Notes under the pieces: model-generated
The model's database searches: none
Told to the model about the DNA's origin: nothing
What the model saw: the letters and a program-made list of their open reading frames with translations, nothing else
Assembly (NCBI RefSeq): GCF_018130165.1
Contig: NZ_JAFCLZ010000012.1
Coordinates: forward strand, 1-64,000
DNA from: Bradyrhizobium sp. JYMT SZCCT0180
Lineage (GTDB): Bacteria > Pseudomonadota > Alphaproteobacteria > Rhizobiales > Xanthobacteraceae
Length of the DNA: 64,000 bases
Direction of reading: 5' to 3'
Program-made: the position numbers and the translations under genes
Part shown: one piece after another, positions 34,400 to 45,400 of the stretch
Layout: each line of letters begins with the position of its first letter
Position numbering within the stretch: the first letter of the stretch is position 1

Positions 34400-36493
34400 A
34401 TGAACCAGCATGCCAAGGTCGATATCCGCCACTCCACCTGTCCGCATGATTGCCCATCGGCCTGCGCGCTCGATGTCGAGGTGATCGACGGCCGCAGCAT
34501 CGGCCGGGTGCGTGGCTCCAAGCAGCAGACCTACACGGCCGGCGTCGTCTGCGCCAAGGTCGCCCGCTATGCCGAGCGCATCCATCACCCCGACAGGCTG
34601 TTGCACCCGATGCGTCGCATCGGACCCAAGGGTTCCGGTCAGTTTGCGCGGATCTCGTGGGATGACGCCCTGGATGAAATCGCCGCGCGTTTCGATCAGG
34701 CTGAGAAGGAATTCGGCGCCCAATCGGTATGGCCGTATTATTACGCCGGCACGATGGGCCTGGTCATGCGCGACGGCATCAACCGTCTTGCCAATGTGAA
34801 GAAATATTCCCGTTTCTACTCGACGATTTGCGCGAACGTCGCCCGTATCGGATTTGCCATCGGCACCGGCAAGATCGCCGGCGTCGATCCGCGCGAGATG
34901 GGCGTGTCCGACCTTGTCGTGATCTGGGGCACCAATCCCGTGAATACCCAAGTCAACGTGATGACGCATGCGATGCGCGCCCGCAAGGAGCGCGGCGCCA
35001 AGATCGCTGCGATCGATGTTTACAACAACGACACCATGAAGCAGGCCGATATCAAGATCCTGCTTAAGCCCGGCACCGATGGTGCGTTCGCCTGCGGCGT
35101 CATGCACGTGTTGTTCCGGGAAGGTTACGCCGATCGCGAATATATGGATCGCTACACCGATTGCCCGAATGAACTGGAAGCACACCTAGCGAACCGTACG
35201 CCGGAATGGGCCTCAGCGATCTCGGGCGTGCCGGTCGAGGAGATCGAGGCGTTCGCCCGCCTGGTCGGTCAGACCAAGCGTTCGTTCTTTCGTCTCGGCT
35301 ATGGCTTCACGCGCAGCCGTAATGGTGCGGCGCAGATGCATGCGGCGCTGTGTATTCCGGCGGTAACCGGCGCCTGGCAACACGAAGGCGGCGGCGCGTT
35401 CTTCAACAATTTTGCGATTTGGAAGTTCGATGAATCCATCATCGAGGGCCACGATGCGCTCGATCGCACCACCCGCTGGCTCGACCAGTCGCAGATCGGC
35501 CGTATCCTGACCGGCGACACGGAAGCCTTGAAGGGCGGGCCGCCGGTGAAGGCGATGCTGATCCAGAACACCAACCCGATGACGGTGGCGCCGGAGCAGG
35601 CGCTGGTGCGCCAGGGTTTTGCGCGCGAAGACCTGTTCATGGTGGTGCATGAGCAGTTCATGACCGAGACGGCTGTCATGGCCGACATCGTGCTGCCGGC
35701 GACCATGTTCATGGAGCACGACGATCTTTATTACGGTGGCGGCCATCAGCATATTTCGGTCGGCGCCAAGCTGATCGATCCGCCCGGCGAGTGCCGTTCG
35801 AACCACGAGGTGTTGCAGGGCCTCGGCAGTCGGCTTAACGCCGTGCATCCCGGCTTTACGATGTCGCCGCGCGAGTTGATCGACGCGACGCTGCAGAAGA
35901 GCGGTCATGGCGATATCGCGGCCCTGGAGGCGGATCTCTGGCGCGACCTCCAGCCGGATTTCCGTACCTCGCATTACCTCGACGGTTTTGCGCATGCGGA
36001 CAAGAAGTTCCACTTCAAGGCCGACTGGGCGAACCCGCCCTTCGGCAACGCCTTGGGCCCCTGGGCACAGATGCCGTCGCTGCCGGACCACTGGAACATT
36101 ATCGAGGAAGTGGATGAGGCCCATCCGTTCCGGCTCGCCACCAGTCCCGCGCGCAGCTTTCTCAACACCAGCTTCAACGAAACGCCATCGTCGATCGCGC
36201 GCGAGGGCAAGCCCTCGGTGATGATGCACCCCGATGATGCCGCTACGCTCGGGCTCGCCGATGGGGATGTCGTCACACTCGGCAACGTGAGAGGCGAGAC
36301 GAATTTGACGTTAAAGCTGTTCGACGGGCTGCGACGCGGCGTACTGATCGCGGAATCCATTCAGCCGAACAAGGCCCATATCGGCGGTCGCGGTATCAAC
36401 ATGCTGACTGGAGCCGAGGCGATCGCCCCCGTGGGCGGTGCGGCGTTCCATGACAACAAGGTCTGGGTGAAGAAGGCCACGCTTTCGGCTTAA
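34400..36493 (+). CDS. Molybdopterin oxidoreductase (DMSO reductase family), cytoplasmic
   Basis: The 697-aa enzyme binds bis-MGD and one [4Fe-4S] cluster: CPHDCPSAC at residues 14-22 with the fourth Cys in AGVVCAKVARYAER. Then follow the family segments FARISWDDALDEIAARF, VVIWGTNPVNTQ, VKAMLIQNTNPMTVAPEQ and the C-terminal molybdopterin-binding domain ending in FHDNKVWVKKA. There is no Tat signal, and no electron-transfer or membrane subunit beside it. The family includes formate dehydrogenase-like and biotin sulfoxide reductase-like enzymes; the substrate is unknown. The enoyl-CoA hydratase-like gene follows after 71 bp. Confidence 0.85.
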   Translation: MNQHAKVDIRHSTCPHDCPSACALDVEVIDGRSIGRVRGSKQQTYTAGVVCAKVARYAERIHHPDRLLHPMRRIGPKGSGQFARISWDDALDEIAARFDQAEKEFGAQSVWPYYYAGTMGLVMRDGINRLANVKKYSRFYSTICANVARIGFAIGTGKIAGVDPREMGVSDLVVIWGTNPVNTQVNVMTHAMRARKERGAKIAAIDVYNNDTMKQADIKILLKPGTDGAFACGVMHVLFREGYADREYMDRYTDCPNELEAHLANRTPEWASAISGVPVEEIEAFARLVGQTKRSFFRLGYGFTRSRNGAAQMHAALCIPAVTGAWQHEGGGAFFNNFAIWKFDESIIEGHDALDRTTRWLDQSQIGRILTGDTEALKGGPPVKAMLIQNTNPMTVAPEQALVRQGFAREDLFMVVHEQFMTETAVMADIVLPATMFMEHDDLYYGGGHQHISVGAKLIDPPGECRSNHEVLQGLGSRLNAVHPGFTMSPRELIDATLQKSGHGDIAALEADLWRDLQPDFRTSHYLDGFAHADKKFHFKADWANPPFGNALGPWAQMPSLPDHWNIIEEVDEAHPFRLATSPARSFLNTSFNETPSSIAREGKPSVMMHPDDAATLGLADGDVVTLGNVRGETNLTLKLFDGLRRGVLIAESIQPNKAHIGGRGINMLTGAEAIAPVGGAAFHDNKVWVKKATLSA

Positions 36494-36564
36494 ATCCTGC
36501 TTGCAGTCCGGCGTCATCCTGCCGCAAATGTTCGCCAACCCATGGCAAACAGGGCGAGCGGACA

Positions 36565-37347
36565 ATGACCGACAACAGCAGCGTAATACGCGAAAAGCGC
36601 GGACAGGCGTTCTGGATTACCATCAACCGGCCGGACAAGCGCAACGCCATCAATGCCGACGTCGTCGCCGGCATCGCCAAGGGGTACCGCGACGCCCATG
36701 ACGACAAGGAAGTGCGCGTCATCGTGCTGACGGGTGCGGGCGACAAGGCGTTTTGCGCCGGCGCCGACCTGCAAAACAGCGGTGCCGCCTTTGCGATGGA
36801 TTTCTCCAGGCCGAATGTCGACTACGCCGATTTGTTGCGATTGTCGCAGAACGCCACCAAGCCTGCGATCGCGCGGGTAGGGGGCGTTTGCATGGCCGGC
36901 GGCATGGGCTTGCTGTGCATGACGGATATGGCGGTGGCCGCCGATCACGTGATCTTCGGGCTGCCCGAGGTGAAGGTCGGCGTGTTCCCGATGCAGGTGA
37001 TGAGCCTGTTGCAATCGATGGCGCCGCCGCGCCTCGTTAACGAATGGGCGCTGACCGGCGAGCCGTTCAACGCCAAGGCTGCTCAGGCCGCGGGGCTGCT
37101 GAACTACGTGGTGCCGTCGGTCGAACTCGACGCCAAGGTCGATTGGCTGATCAGCCGCATCGTCGACAAATCGCCGACTGCGATCCGGCGTGGAAAATAT
37201 GCCATGCGTGCCATCGCCTCGATGTCGTTCGACGAAAGCATCGCCTACACTGAAAGCCAGATTGCTTTGCTGGCCATGACGGAAGACGCCAAGGAAGGCC
37301 TCAAGGCCTTCAGTGAAAAACGCAAGCCCTCGTGGCCGGGTAAATAG
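36565..37347 (+). CDS. Enoyl-CoA hydratase/isomerase (crotonase) family protein
   Basis: The 260-aa protein has crotonase features: FWITINRPDKRNAIN, VLTGAGDKAFCAGADL (first oxyanion-hole half) and GVCMAGGMGLLCMTDMAVAAD (second half), then FGLPEVKVGVFP. The Glu of the hydratase GGGxEL motif is replaced (GGMGLL), while the second Glu, in LPEV, is retained. A simple enoyl-CoA hydratase is therefore unlikely; isomerase, dehalogenase or hydrolase chemistry on an acyl-CoA is more likely. It lies downstream of the molybdoenzyme, possibly in one unit. Confidence 0.85.
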   Translation: MTDNSSVIREKRGQAFWITINRPDKRNAINADVVAGIAKGYRDAHDDKEVRVIVLTGAGDKAFCAGADLQNSGAAFAMDFSRPNVDYADLLRLSQNATKPAIARVGGVCMAGGMGLLCMTDMAVAADHVIFGLPEVKVGVFPMQVMSLLQSMAPPRLVNEWALTGEPFNAKAAQAAGLLNYVVPSVELDAKVDWLISRIVDKSPTAIRRGKYAMRAIASMSFDESIAYTESQIALLAMTEDAKEGLKAFSEKRKPSWPGK

Positions 37348-37541
37348 TTCGGTTGTGGGCTCCTGGCACGACTGCTCGACGTGCGACCGCCGAGTCGAAC
37401 GAACCCGACACTGTTGTCGATCAGCCAATCACGACGGCAGGCCCGGGCCGGGTGGGCCGAGGGGTCTTGATAAGGATCGCGCCATTTGGCACTCTGACGA
37501 TGGATTTTTCCTGAGCGTCGATTTTTTCCAAAGGGGGTTTC

Positions 37542-37802
37542 ATGCAAAGGCCATTGCTGACGATCGTGGCGGCGACCTTTGCCGCGGTTCTGCTTTCCGG
37601 CGGCAGCGTCCAGGCCGGTCCGTACGCTTTTGGAGATGCACCCTACCGACTGAACTGGTGGTACGATCCTGAGATCGAATCTGGCTGCTGGAAATGGAAT
37701 TGGCAGCTGCACCAGTGGAACGACTATTGTCCACGGTATGTGCAGCCGAAGGCCTATATGTACCCGCGTTCCCCGCGGGTAGCGTTGCGTACCAAGGGCT
37801 AG
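37542..37802 (+). CDS. Small secreted hypothetical protein (86 aa)
   Basis: The protein has a clear signal peptide (LTIVAATFAAVLLSGGSVQAG) and a short mature part rich in Trp, Tyr and Pro (NWWYDPEIESGCWKWNWQ). AAAGGGGG precedes ATG 37542. Function unknown. With the minus-strand genes at 37896 and 38767 it forms a group of small exported proteins upstream of the giant adhesin. Confidence 0.6.
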   Translation: MQRPLLTIVAATFAAVLLSGGSVQAGPYAFGDAPYRLNWWYDPEIESGCWKWNWQLHQWNDYCPRYVQPKAYMYPRSPRVALRTKG

Positions 37803-37859
37803 CGCCAATTACGGCAGCCGGAGGCTGCGCGCCTGACTATTCTTCAGCCCATGACTGTT

Positions 37860-37907
37860 GGGCTCAAGAACGTATGGGCTCAAGAACGTATGGGCTCAAG
37901 AACGTAG
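37860..37907. repeat. 16-bp tandem repeat, three copies
   Basis: GGGCTCAAGAACGTAT stands three times head to tail (last base of the third copy differs). The final copy overlaps the stop region of the minus-strand gene ending at 37896. Confidence 0.9.
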
Positions 37908-38279
37908 AATGGTGCACGCAACCTGGTTGTGCTTTCCAAAGTTCAGCAAGGCGTTTTCCCGGAAGCCGTCGAGCCATACACCGTGCCCTGCGTACCGATA
38001 GCCCACGCCCATCGGGATCAGCCGAACGCGGGTTGCGCCGCGACGCCCCGTGTGGAGCGATGCCGTGACGACTTCGCCCACGACACTAACGGCGATCGGG
38101 CAAAGCGGGTACTGCCGGCCGTTCTCACAGGTGAAAACGATCTCCGAACAATTGCCGATGGAGCTTGGGCCTGATGTCATCAACCCCAAATCTGCGGCGT
38201 TTGCTGGAAGGCTGCCGACACAGGCGGCGAATACAAATGAAATTGCGATCGAAAAAAAATTGCTCAATACGGCGCGCAT
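37896..38279 (-). CDS. Secreted hypothetical protein (127 aa)
   Basis: The signal peptide (MRAVLSNFFSIAISFVFAACVGSLPANA) is followed by a small domain with Cys pairs (GNCSEIVFTCENG, YPLCPI, ACTIL) that could form disulfides in the periplasm. I do not recognise the family. ATG 38279 is preferred since GGGGG lies just upstream on its strand; ATG 38321 would place 14 residues before the signal peptide. The 3' end lies in the 16-bp tandem repeat. Confidence 0.6.
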   Translation of the reverse strand: MRAVLSNFFSIAISFVFAACVGSLPANAADLGLMTSGPSSIGNCSEIVFTCENGRQYPLCPIAVSVVGEVVTASLHTGRRGATRVRLIPMGVGYRYAGHGVWLDGFRENALLNFGKHNQVACTILRS

Positions 38280-38336
38280 TGCGGCCCCCAAAAGTCGGAA
38301 AAACTGGAGATAACTGAGCAAAAATTGGCCATAGGG

Positions 38337-38660
38337 TCAAATAGATATTCCCTCGCTCCCCTGCATTGCGGGCTGGGAACGCGCAGTGGTTCGCGGCAAG
38401 TTCAACTCATGGCGACCGCAAACACCAGTGCTTTGACGGATACTGTGCAGGTGAACTTTGACAGTACCTTCGGCCAGGCCAAGCACCTGTGCGATCTCCT
38501 TGTTCGAAGCTCGGCGTTTCAGCATTGCAACGCTCTGCAGCGACGCAAATTCAGCGGCCACCGCCACGTGGCGTGGTTCAATGGGACCCCGCATCGTCAA
38601 CGAAAACCCGAACACGCTCGATGCGTTCTGGTTGACCTTGCACCAGACCACGAATCTCAC
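38337..38660 (-). pseudogene. Remnant of a LuxR-type response regulator (helix-turn-helix part)
   Basis: Residues ~45-95 read as a LuxR/GerE DNA-binding domain: RRASNKEIAQVLGLAEGTVKVHLHSI, followed by GVCGRHEL where intact proteins have GVRNRTEL. The front of the domain (normally LTPRE) and any receiver domain are missing, and the upstream sequence is unrelated (VVWCKVNQNASSVFGFSLTM). It is therefore a truncated, probably non-functional relic. Confidence 0.6.
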
Positions 38661-38766
38661 CGGTCGCGGCTAGTCTCGAGCCGGGTTGCAGGCAAGGTTC
38701 GATGTGCCGAACTTGCCTGCAAGCGTCCCGTTTGTCAGTTGCCCGGGATTTCCAGGCTGCGCGTGA

Positions 38767-39186
38767 TCAGATCTTTTGCTGCGCACCCGCGCCCGCCACA
38801 TTCACGGTGATTTTCTGGATCTCCGTGCGCCCACCGTCGAACCTGACCTCGATCGTCAAGACATCATTGCCCAGGAATTCCGGCGGCGATTTGTAGAAGG
38901 CGACATAGGCCGGCACTTCGAGTGCAAGGCAGGCCTTGTAATTGGTGGCCTTCACCTTTGCGGTCTTGACGACCACCTTGCCGGATGCCGGCGGGGTCAC
39001 CAGCCGTATGGTCGGCAGTGGGCCGGACGTGCAGTCGGGAAGAACGTTGAGGTAGACGCCGATCTGGGTGTCCTTGTTTGGAACGGATTTGACCGTCCGC
39101 TCGACGACTCGGGATGGCTCCTGCGCCGAGGCGAGGCCGGCAAGACCAGTCAGCACGAAGGCTGCGGCAGAAGATAATACCTTCAT
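38767..39186 (-). CDS. Secreted hypothetical protein (139 aa), possibly beta-sandwich
   Basis: The signal peptide (SSAAAFVLTGLAGLASAQ) is followed by alternating strands (GKVVVKTAKVKATNYKAC, NDVLTIEVRFDGGRTEIQKITVNV), suggesting a small beta-sandwich with one disulfide. ATG 39186 is preceded by GGGGGACAGGG on its strand. It is divergent from the giant adhesin gene with 235 bp between, and could share its control. Function unknown. Confidence 0.65.
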   Translation of the reverse strand: MKVLSSAAAFVLTGLAGLASAQEPSRVVERTVKSVPNKDTQIGVYLNVLPDCTSGPLPTIRLVTPPASGKVVVKTAKVKATNYKACLALEVPAYVAFYKSPPEFLGNDVLTIEVRFDGGRTEIQKITVNVAGAGAQQKI

Positions 39187-39322
39187 TCCCTGTCCCCCGA
39201 TCGCTGACGGCGTTGCCCAATTTAGGCAAACCGCTCATTTCAAAGACTTTTTCGTGGCAGTCCCGGCGCCACGGCAATTTACCACACCAGAACGAAAAAC
39301 AGCAGTTAACCAATTGATTTTG

Positions 39323-39351
39323 TTGACGGTGGAACCGGTTAACAATAGCTT
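39323..39351 (+). promoter_or_regulatory. Candidate promoter of the giant adhesin gene
   Basis: TTGACG (39323-39328) and, 17 bases on, TAGCTT (39346-39351) lie in the AT-rich 235-bp gap ~70 bp before the ATG at 39422. The -10 match is poor, so this is only a candidate. The spacer contains the palindrome AACCGGTT. Confidence 0.25.
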
Positions 39352-39421
39352 AATATGACAAAAGTTCAGAATATTCTTTGCAATCTTGAATTAAACGACA
39401 GTTATTTGACGGGGTAGTTTT

Positions 39422-42400
39422 ATGAATGCGCAATTTCAGGTTGCACAGCTTTCTGGCGCGTCTACTTCCTCCAATACCGCTGCTCCACCCCGGGTTTTCA
39501 GACTGGCGAAGCCGCTCGGCGAACAGGCTGTCGTCGTCAATGTCGGATTTGACCAGAAGGTCAAGCTCGATTTTTCCGGGATCGCGAACGAGAAGATCAC
39601 GCTGGTCCGCGTCGGCGAAAAGCTGATCATCCTGTTCGACAACAAGTCGACTTTGACCGTCGAGCCGTTCTTCGATTCAAGGCATGACGGCCTGAACAAC
39701 ATGGCCATCGAAGTGGCGCCGGGGCGCGAAGTCTCGACCAGCGAATTTGCAAGCCTGTTTCCGGTTACCACGGATCAGTCGGTTTTGCCGGCCGCCGGCA
39801 CTGCAGGCGCCAATGGCAACGCGCAGGCCAGCGGCGCGAATTTCAGCGGTAACTCCGTTGATCCGTTTAGCACGGGTAACCCGCTCGATCTGCTTGGCCA
39901 GGAAGAGCTCGGCACGTTTGCCCTCGGCCCGCAGACCACGCTGCTGGCAAACAACTTTCCGACCATTTTGGCGAACGCGGCGATTGCGTTCGACGAAGAC
40001 GGGTTGACCGGAGGCAATCTCGGCGGCATCGGCGACCTCGACCCGACCAGCAACGGGCCGATCGCGGCGGTCGGAGTGCTCGCGCATGAGTATGGCGCGG
40101 ATGGCGCCGGCAGCACGCTTCTTCTCGGCACGGGCGCGCCAACGGGATTTACCTACGCGCTGAGCGCCGGCGGGACCGTTCTGACGGTCAGCCAGATCCA
40201 GAACGGCATCAGCGTGGCCGTTCTCCAGGTTACGCTCAGCGACACGATCGGCGGCGCATACACGGTCACGCAGTTGCACGCGATCGATCACACAACGGCC
40301 GGCAACGAAAACGATCAGTTCTTCACGTTCAACTATCGCGTTACCGACGGCAATGGCGACACCATCGACGGCACGCTCGCCCTGACCGTCAACGACGATA
40401 GTCCGGTGGTTTCGGCAAATGCTCCGATCAATTTCGACGAGGATGCGCTGGCCGGTGGCAACCTCGGCGGTACCGGTGACCTCAATCCCGGTACCAACGG
40501 CCCGATCACCGCGAGCGGGGTCCTCGCGCACAATTATGGCGCGGATGGCGCCGGGTCGCTGCTGCTGGTTCCCACGGGCGGCACTGCCGGATTTACCTAT
40601 TCAGTGAACGCCGCCGGCACGGTTCTGACCATCAGCCAGTTTCAGGATGGCTCGAACGTCAGCGTTCTGCAGGTCGTGCTGACCGATCGGACGTCGGGCA
40701 ATTACACGGTCACCCAGCTTCATGCGATCAATCATGCGCCGGGTCAGGACGAGAACAACCAGACCTTCACCTTCAACTACAACGTCACCGACCACGACGG
40801 CGACTCCGTTACGGCAACGGTGTCCCTGACGGTCAATGACGATACGCCGGTTGCCCTTTCGGGTACGCCTTCCGAAGGCCAGGAAGAGGGACCGGGTTCG
40901 TTTGGGACGGTGTACGAGGACGGACTGAACAACCTTCAATCCGTCGGCAATTCGGAAAGTATCTTCCAGACGACCGGGGTCGTGATCCACGCGGTGGATC
41001 TGCTGAGCTTTGTTTCCTTCGGCGCGGACAAGCCGGGGACGTTCGGTATCAATCCCGGCGCCACGGCGCCGCTTTTGTTCTCGCACGGCGTTCAGATTGT
41101 CTATTCGGTCAACGCAGGCGGAGACACGCTGACCGCTACCGCCGGCGCCCGGACCGTGTTCACGTTGCACGACAATGGCGATCAGACCTTTACATTCGTG
41201 CTCGCCGACCAGATCGACCATAACCCGCTGGATTCGGGTGGCGGCGATTTCGAGTCGATCAACATCAATCTTGCGTCGGCGTTCCTGGCGACGGATTTCG
41301 ACGGCGACAGCGTGGTGTTGCAGGGTCAGATCAACATCCGTGTTGAAAACGACGTTCCGGTTCAGAATTTCTCCGCGACGCCCGTCACCGGCTCGGTTCA
41401 GGAAGATGCCCTGACCGATGCCAACTCCAACAATCATTCGGTCGGTAACGCCGAAGGCAGCAGCCAGACCACCGTTGCCGAAGGAGAATTGTCGTCTCTC
41501 GTGACGGTTGGCGCCGACGAGACCGGAACGTTCTCGCTGGTCTCCGCGCCGAGCGGGTTGCCGACGCTGACGTCAAAGGGCGGCACGGTCCTTTACTCCG
41601 TCGATGGCGATACGTTGACCGCGTATGTGGATGGCGGCGACGCCGGCTACCAGGCCGGAACAGATCGCGCCGTGTTCACCTTGCAGGTTTCGTCAAGCGG
41701 ACACTACAAGTTCACGCTGCTCGACCAGATCGATCACGTGCTCAATTCGCCGGCTAACAGCGACGCCGAGACTCTCGTTCTGAACTTTGCCTCCGCGATC
41801 AAATTTACCGATTTCGATGGCGATTCCATCACGTTGTCGGGCGGGTTTAGCATTTCGGTCGAGGACGATATCCCGGTCCTGACGACGGCTTCGGTGTCGG
41901 CGAGTGTGGAAGAAGACGACCTCAACAATGCGCAGTCTGTCGGCAATAACGAGGACGCGTCGGTTGGCAAGACGGTCGCAACCGGTTCGCTGACGACGCT
42001 GGTATCGGTCGGCACCGACGAGCCGGGCACGTTCTCGCTCGATACGACGTTTGCGTCGCTGACCAGCCAGGGCCTGGCCTCTCATGGCCTCGCGCTGAGC
42101 TATAGTGTCGCCGGCGACACGCTGACGGCCAAGGCCGGGGCGCTGACGGTGTTCACCGTGCAGGTAACGGCGGGCGGAGATTACACCTTTACCCTGGTCG
42201 ACCAGCTCGATCATGTGTCGGGCAACGGTGAGAACAGCCTGACCATCGACCTGTCGTCGATCGTGCGCTTTACCGATTTCGACGGCGATACCGTTTCGCT
42301 TTCCAACGAATTCAAAGTCACCGTGCAGGATGACATTCCGGTCCTGTCGACGGCTTCGCTGTCGGTGACGGTGGAAGAAGACGACCTCAACAATGCGCAA

Positions 42401-45400
42401 TCACTCGGCAACAACGAGGACGCGTCGGTTGGCAAGACGGTCGCAACCGGTTCGCTGACGACGCTGCTATCGGTCGGCGCCGACGAGCCGGGCACGTTCT
42501 CGCTCGATACGACGTTTGCGTCGCTGACGAGCCAGGGCCTGGCCTCTCATGGCGTCGCGCTGAGCTATAGTGTTTCCGGTGACACGCTGACCGCCAAGGC
42601 CGGGGCGCTGACGGTGTTCACCCTGCAAGTGACGGCGGGCGGAGATTACACGTTCACCCTGGTCGACCAGCTCGACCATGTGTCGGGCAACGGTGAGAAC
42701 AGCCTGACCATCGACCTGTCGTCGGTCGTGCGCTTCACCGATTTCGACGGCGATACCGTTTCGCTTTCCAACGATTTCAAAGTCACCGTGCAGGACGACA
42801 TTCCGGTCCTGACGACGGCTTCGGTGTCGGTGACCGTGGAAGAAGACGACCTCAACAATGCGCAATCACTCGGCAACAACGAGGATGCGTCGGTTGGCAA
42901 GACGGTCGCAACCGGTTCGCTGACGACGCTGGTATCGGTCGGCACCGACGAGCCGGGCACGTTCTCGCTCGGTACGACATTTGCGTCGCTGACGAGCCAG
43001 GGCCTGACCTCTCATAACGTCGCGCTGAGCTATAGTGTTGCCGGCGACACGCTGACGGCCAAGGCCGGGGCGCTGACGGTTTTCACCGTGCAGGTGACGG
43101 CGGGCGGAGATTACACCTTTACTCTGGTCGACCAGCTCGACCATGTGTCGGGCAACGGTGAGAACAGCCTGACCATCGACCTGTCGTCGGTCGTGCGCTT
43201 CACCGATTTCGACGGCGATACCGTTTCGCTTTCCAACGATTTCAAAGTCACCGTGCAGGACGACATTCCGGTCCTGACGACGGCTTCGGTGTCGGCGACC
43301 GTGGAAGAAGACGACCTCAACAATGCACAGTCTGTCGGCAACAACGAGGATGCGTCGGTTGGCAAGACGGTCGCAACCGGTTCGCTGACGACGCTGGTAT
43401 CGGTCGGCGCCGACGAGCCGGGCACGTTCTCGCTCGGGACGACATTTGCGTCGCTGACCAGCCAGGGCCTGACCTCTCATGGCGTCGCGCTGAGCTATAG
43501 CGTTGCCGGTGACACGCTGACGGCCAAGGCCGGTGCGCTAACGGTATTCACCGTACAGGTGACGTCGGGCGGAAATTACACGTTTACCCTGGTCGACCAG
43601 CTCGACCATGTATCGGGCAACGGTGAGAACAACCTGACCATCGACCTGTCGTCGGTCGTGCGCTTTACCGATTTCGATGGCGATACCGTTTCGCTTTCCA
43701 ACGATTTCAAAATCGTCGTGCAGGACGATATCCCGGTCCTGACTTCTGCGCCGGCGATCTCGCGGGTCGTCGACGAAGACGACATCAATACCAACTGGTC
43801 GCAGGGCACCAGCCCGGGCGACGGCAGCGCCGACGGCTCGCTGACCGAAGGCTCCACCGGCGCCGCAATCGTTACCGGAACGCTGTCGGGCCTGGTTTCC
43901 GTGGGTGCCGACGAACCCGGCAGATTTGGATTCACGTCGACCGCGGTTGCCCAACTGACGGCGCTTGGCCTGTTCTCGAAGCAGACCGCGCAGGGCGACG
44001 GCGACAACGGCAAGCCATTATTCTATCTGACCTCGTCGAGTGGCAACGAAGTGGTCATCACGGGATACGAGCCGAACCCGCAGGGTAATCCGGTTTTCTC
44101 GCTGACCCTGAACACCGTCACCGGCGCCTATGAATTCCGCCTGTTCGACGAGTTGATTCATGCCGTCGACAACGGCGAAAACACCGCACTGCGCTCCGGC
44201 TTGCCGGGCGTCAACGGTCAAGCAACCGTTCCCTATCTCGATCTCGGCTCGATCATCAACTTTACGGACCGGGATGGCGACACCGTCAATCTGAGCGGCA
44301 AGTTCACGGTGACCGTCACCGACGATGTGCCGCAGGCCGATATCGACCTGGATGGCGGCTCGGTTACGATCGACGAAACGGCCGGCAACCAGGCCGACGA
44401 CACCACCTCCAGCAGCGTCAGGGCGCTGTTCGCCAACCTCGAAGCTTCCGGCATTGTCGGTCACGATCCCGACGTCCCCGGCAATCAAGGCGGCGTATTC
44501 CCCAACGACCACAATGGCTCCGTCGCCGGCTATGGCGCGCTGGCCTACGCCCACAGCGATGGCGCGGTGGTTACCGACGATTCCATCATCGGCTCGGATT
44601 CTCCTGCGTACCCGCATCAGTATTCGCTGAGCATCTCCGGCGGCGCAGCGTCCGGACTTTTCATAACTGACGGCAGCCCGATCAATCTGTCTGTCAACGC
44701 GGGCGGCCTCGTGATCGGCACCGTCGGCGGTGCAGGGCCGTTTGCCGGCAAGGTCGCCTTTGCGATCGCCATCCATTCCAACGGTGAAGTCAGCGTCGCG
44801 CAGTATCTGTCGATCAGGCACGACGATCCCGGCGATTCGAATGAATCGAATGATGCCAACGACAACAATTCCTCGACCAACCTCCAGACGCTGAGCGGCA
44901 AGATCGTCGCCACGCTGACGGTGACGGATTCGGACGGCGACCAGTCCGCGAACTCGGTCAATATCGGCAATCTCATCAACTTCCTGGATGACGGCCCCTC
45001 GGTCTCGTCCAACGACCGCGTCGTGCTCGAGGATGATGACCTCGCCAACGGCATCGACGGCGGTCCGAACGACGACAGCGCGCCGCAGAATGCGTCCGGC
45101 ACGCTCGAGCACGCCTACGGCGCCGACGGACCGGGCAGCACGCTGCTGACCGGCGTCAACCTGCCGTCCGGACAGGGATTCACGTCCACCGTGGCCCCTG
45201 ACGGCCTGTCGCTGACGATCAAGCAGAATGGCGTCGATGTCCTGCTGGTCACCCTGACCGATGCGACGAGCGGCAACTATACCGTTACCCAGCTTCACGC
45301 GATCGATCATCCGACGCTGAACGGCCAGAACGGCGACGATACCGAGAACAACGTCATCTTCACGGTGAACTACCGCGTCACCGACGGCGATGGTGACACC

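Noticed and set aside
34103..35185. 360-codon minus-strand open frame before and inside the molybdoenzyme gene
   Set aside because: It is antisense to the conserved Fe-S and cofactor-binding part of the molybdoenzyme, and its remainder lies in a dispersed repeat.
41906..43765. CRISPR-like or satellite interpretation of the regular repeats
   Set aside because: The units are 465 bp, in frame and protein-coding. There are no short repeats with unique spacers and no cas genes.
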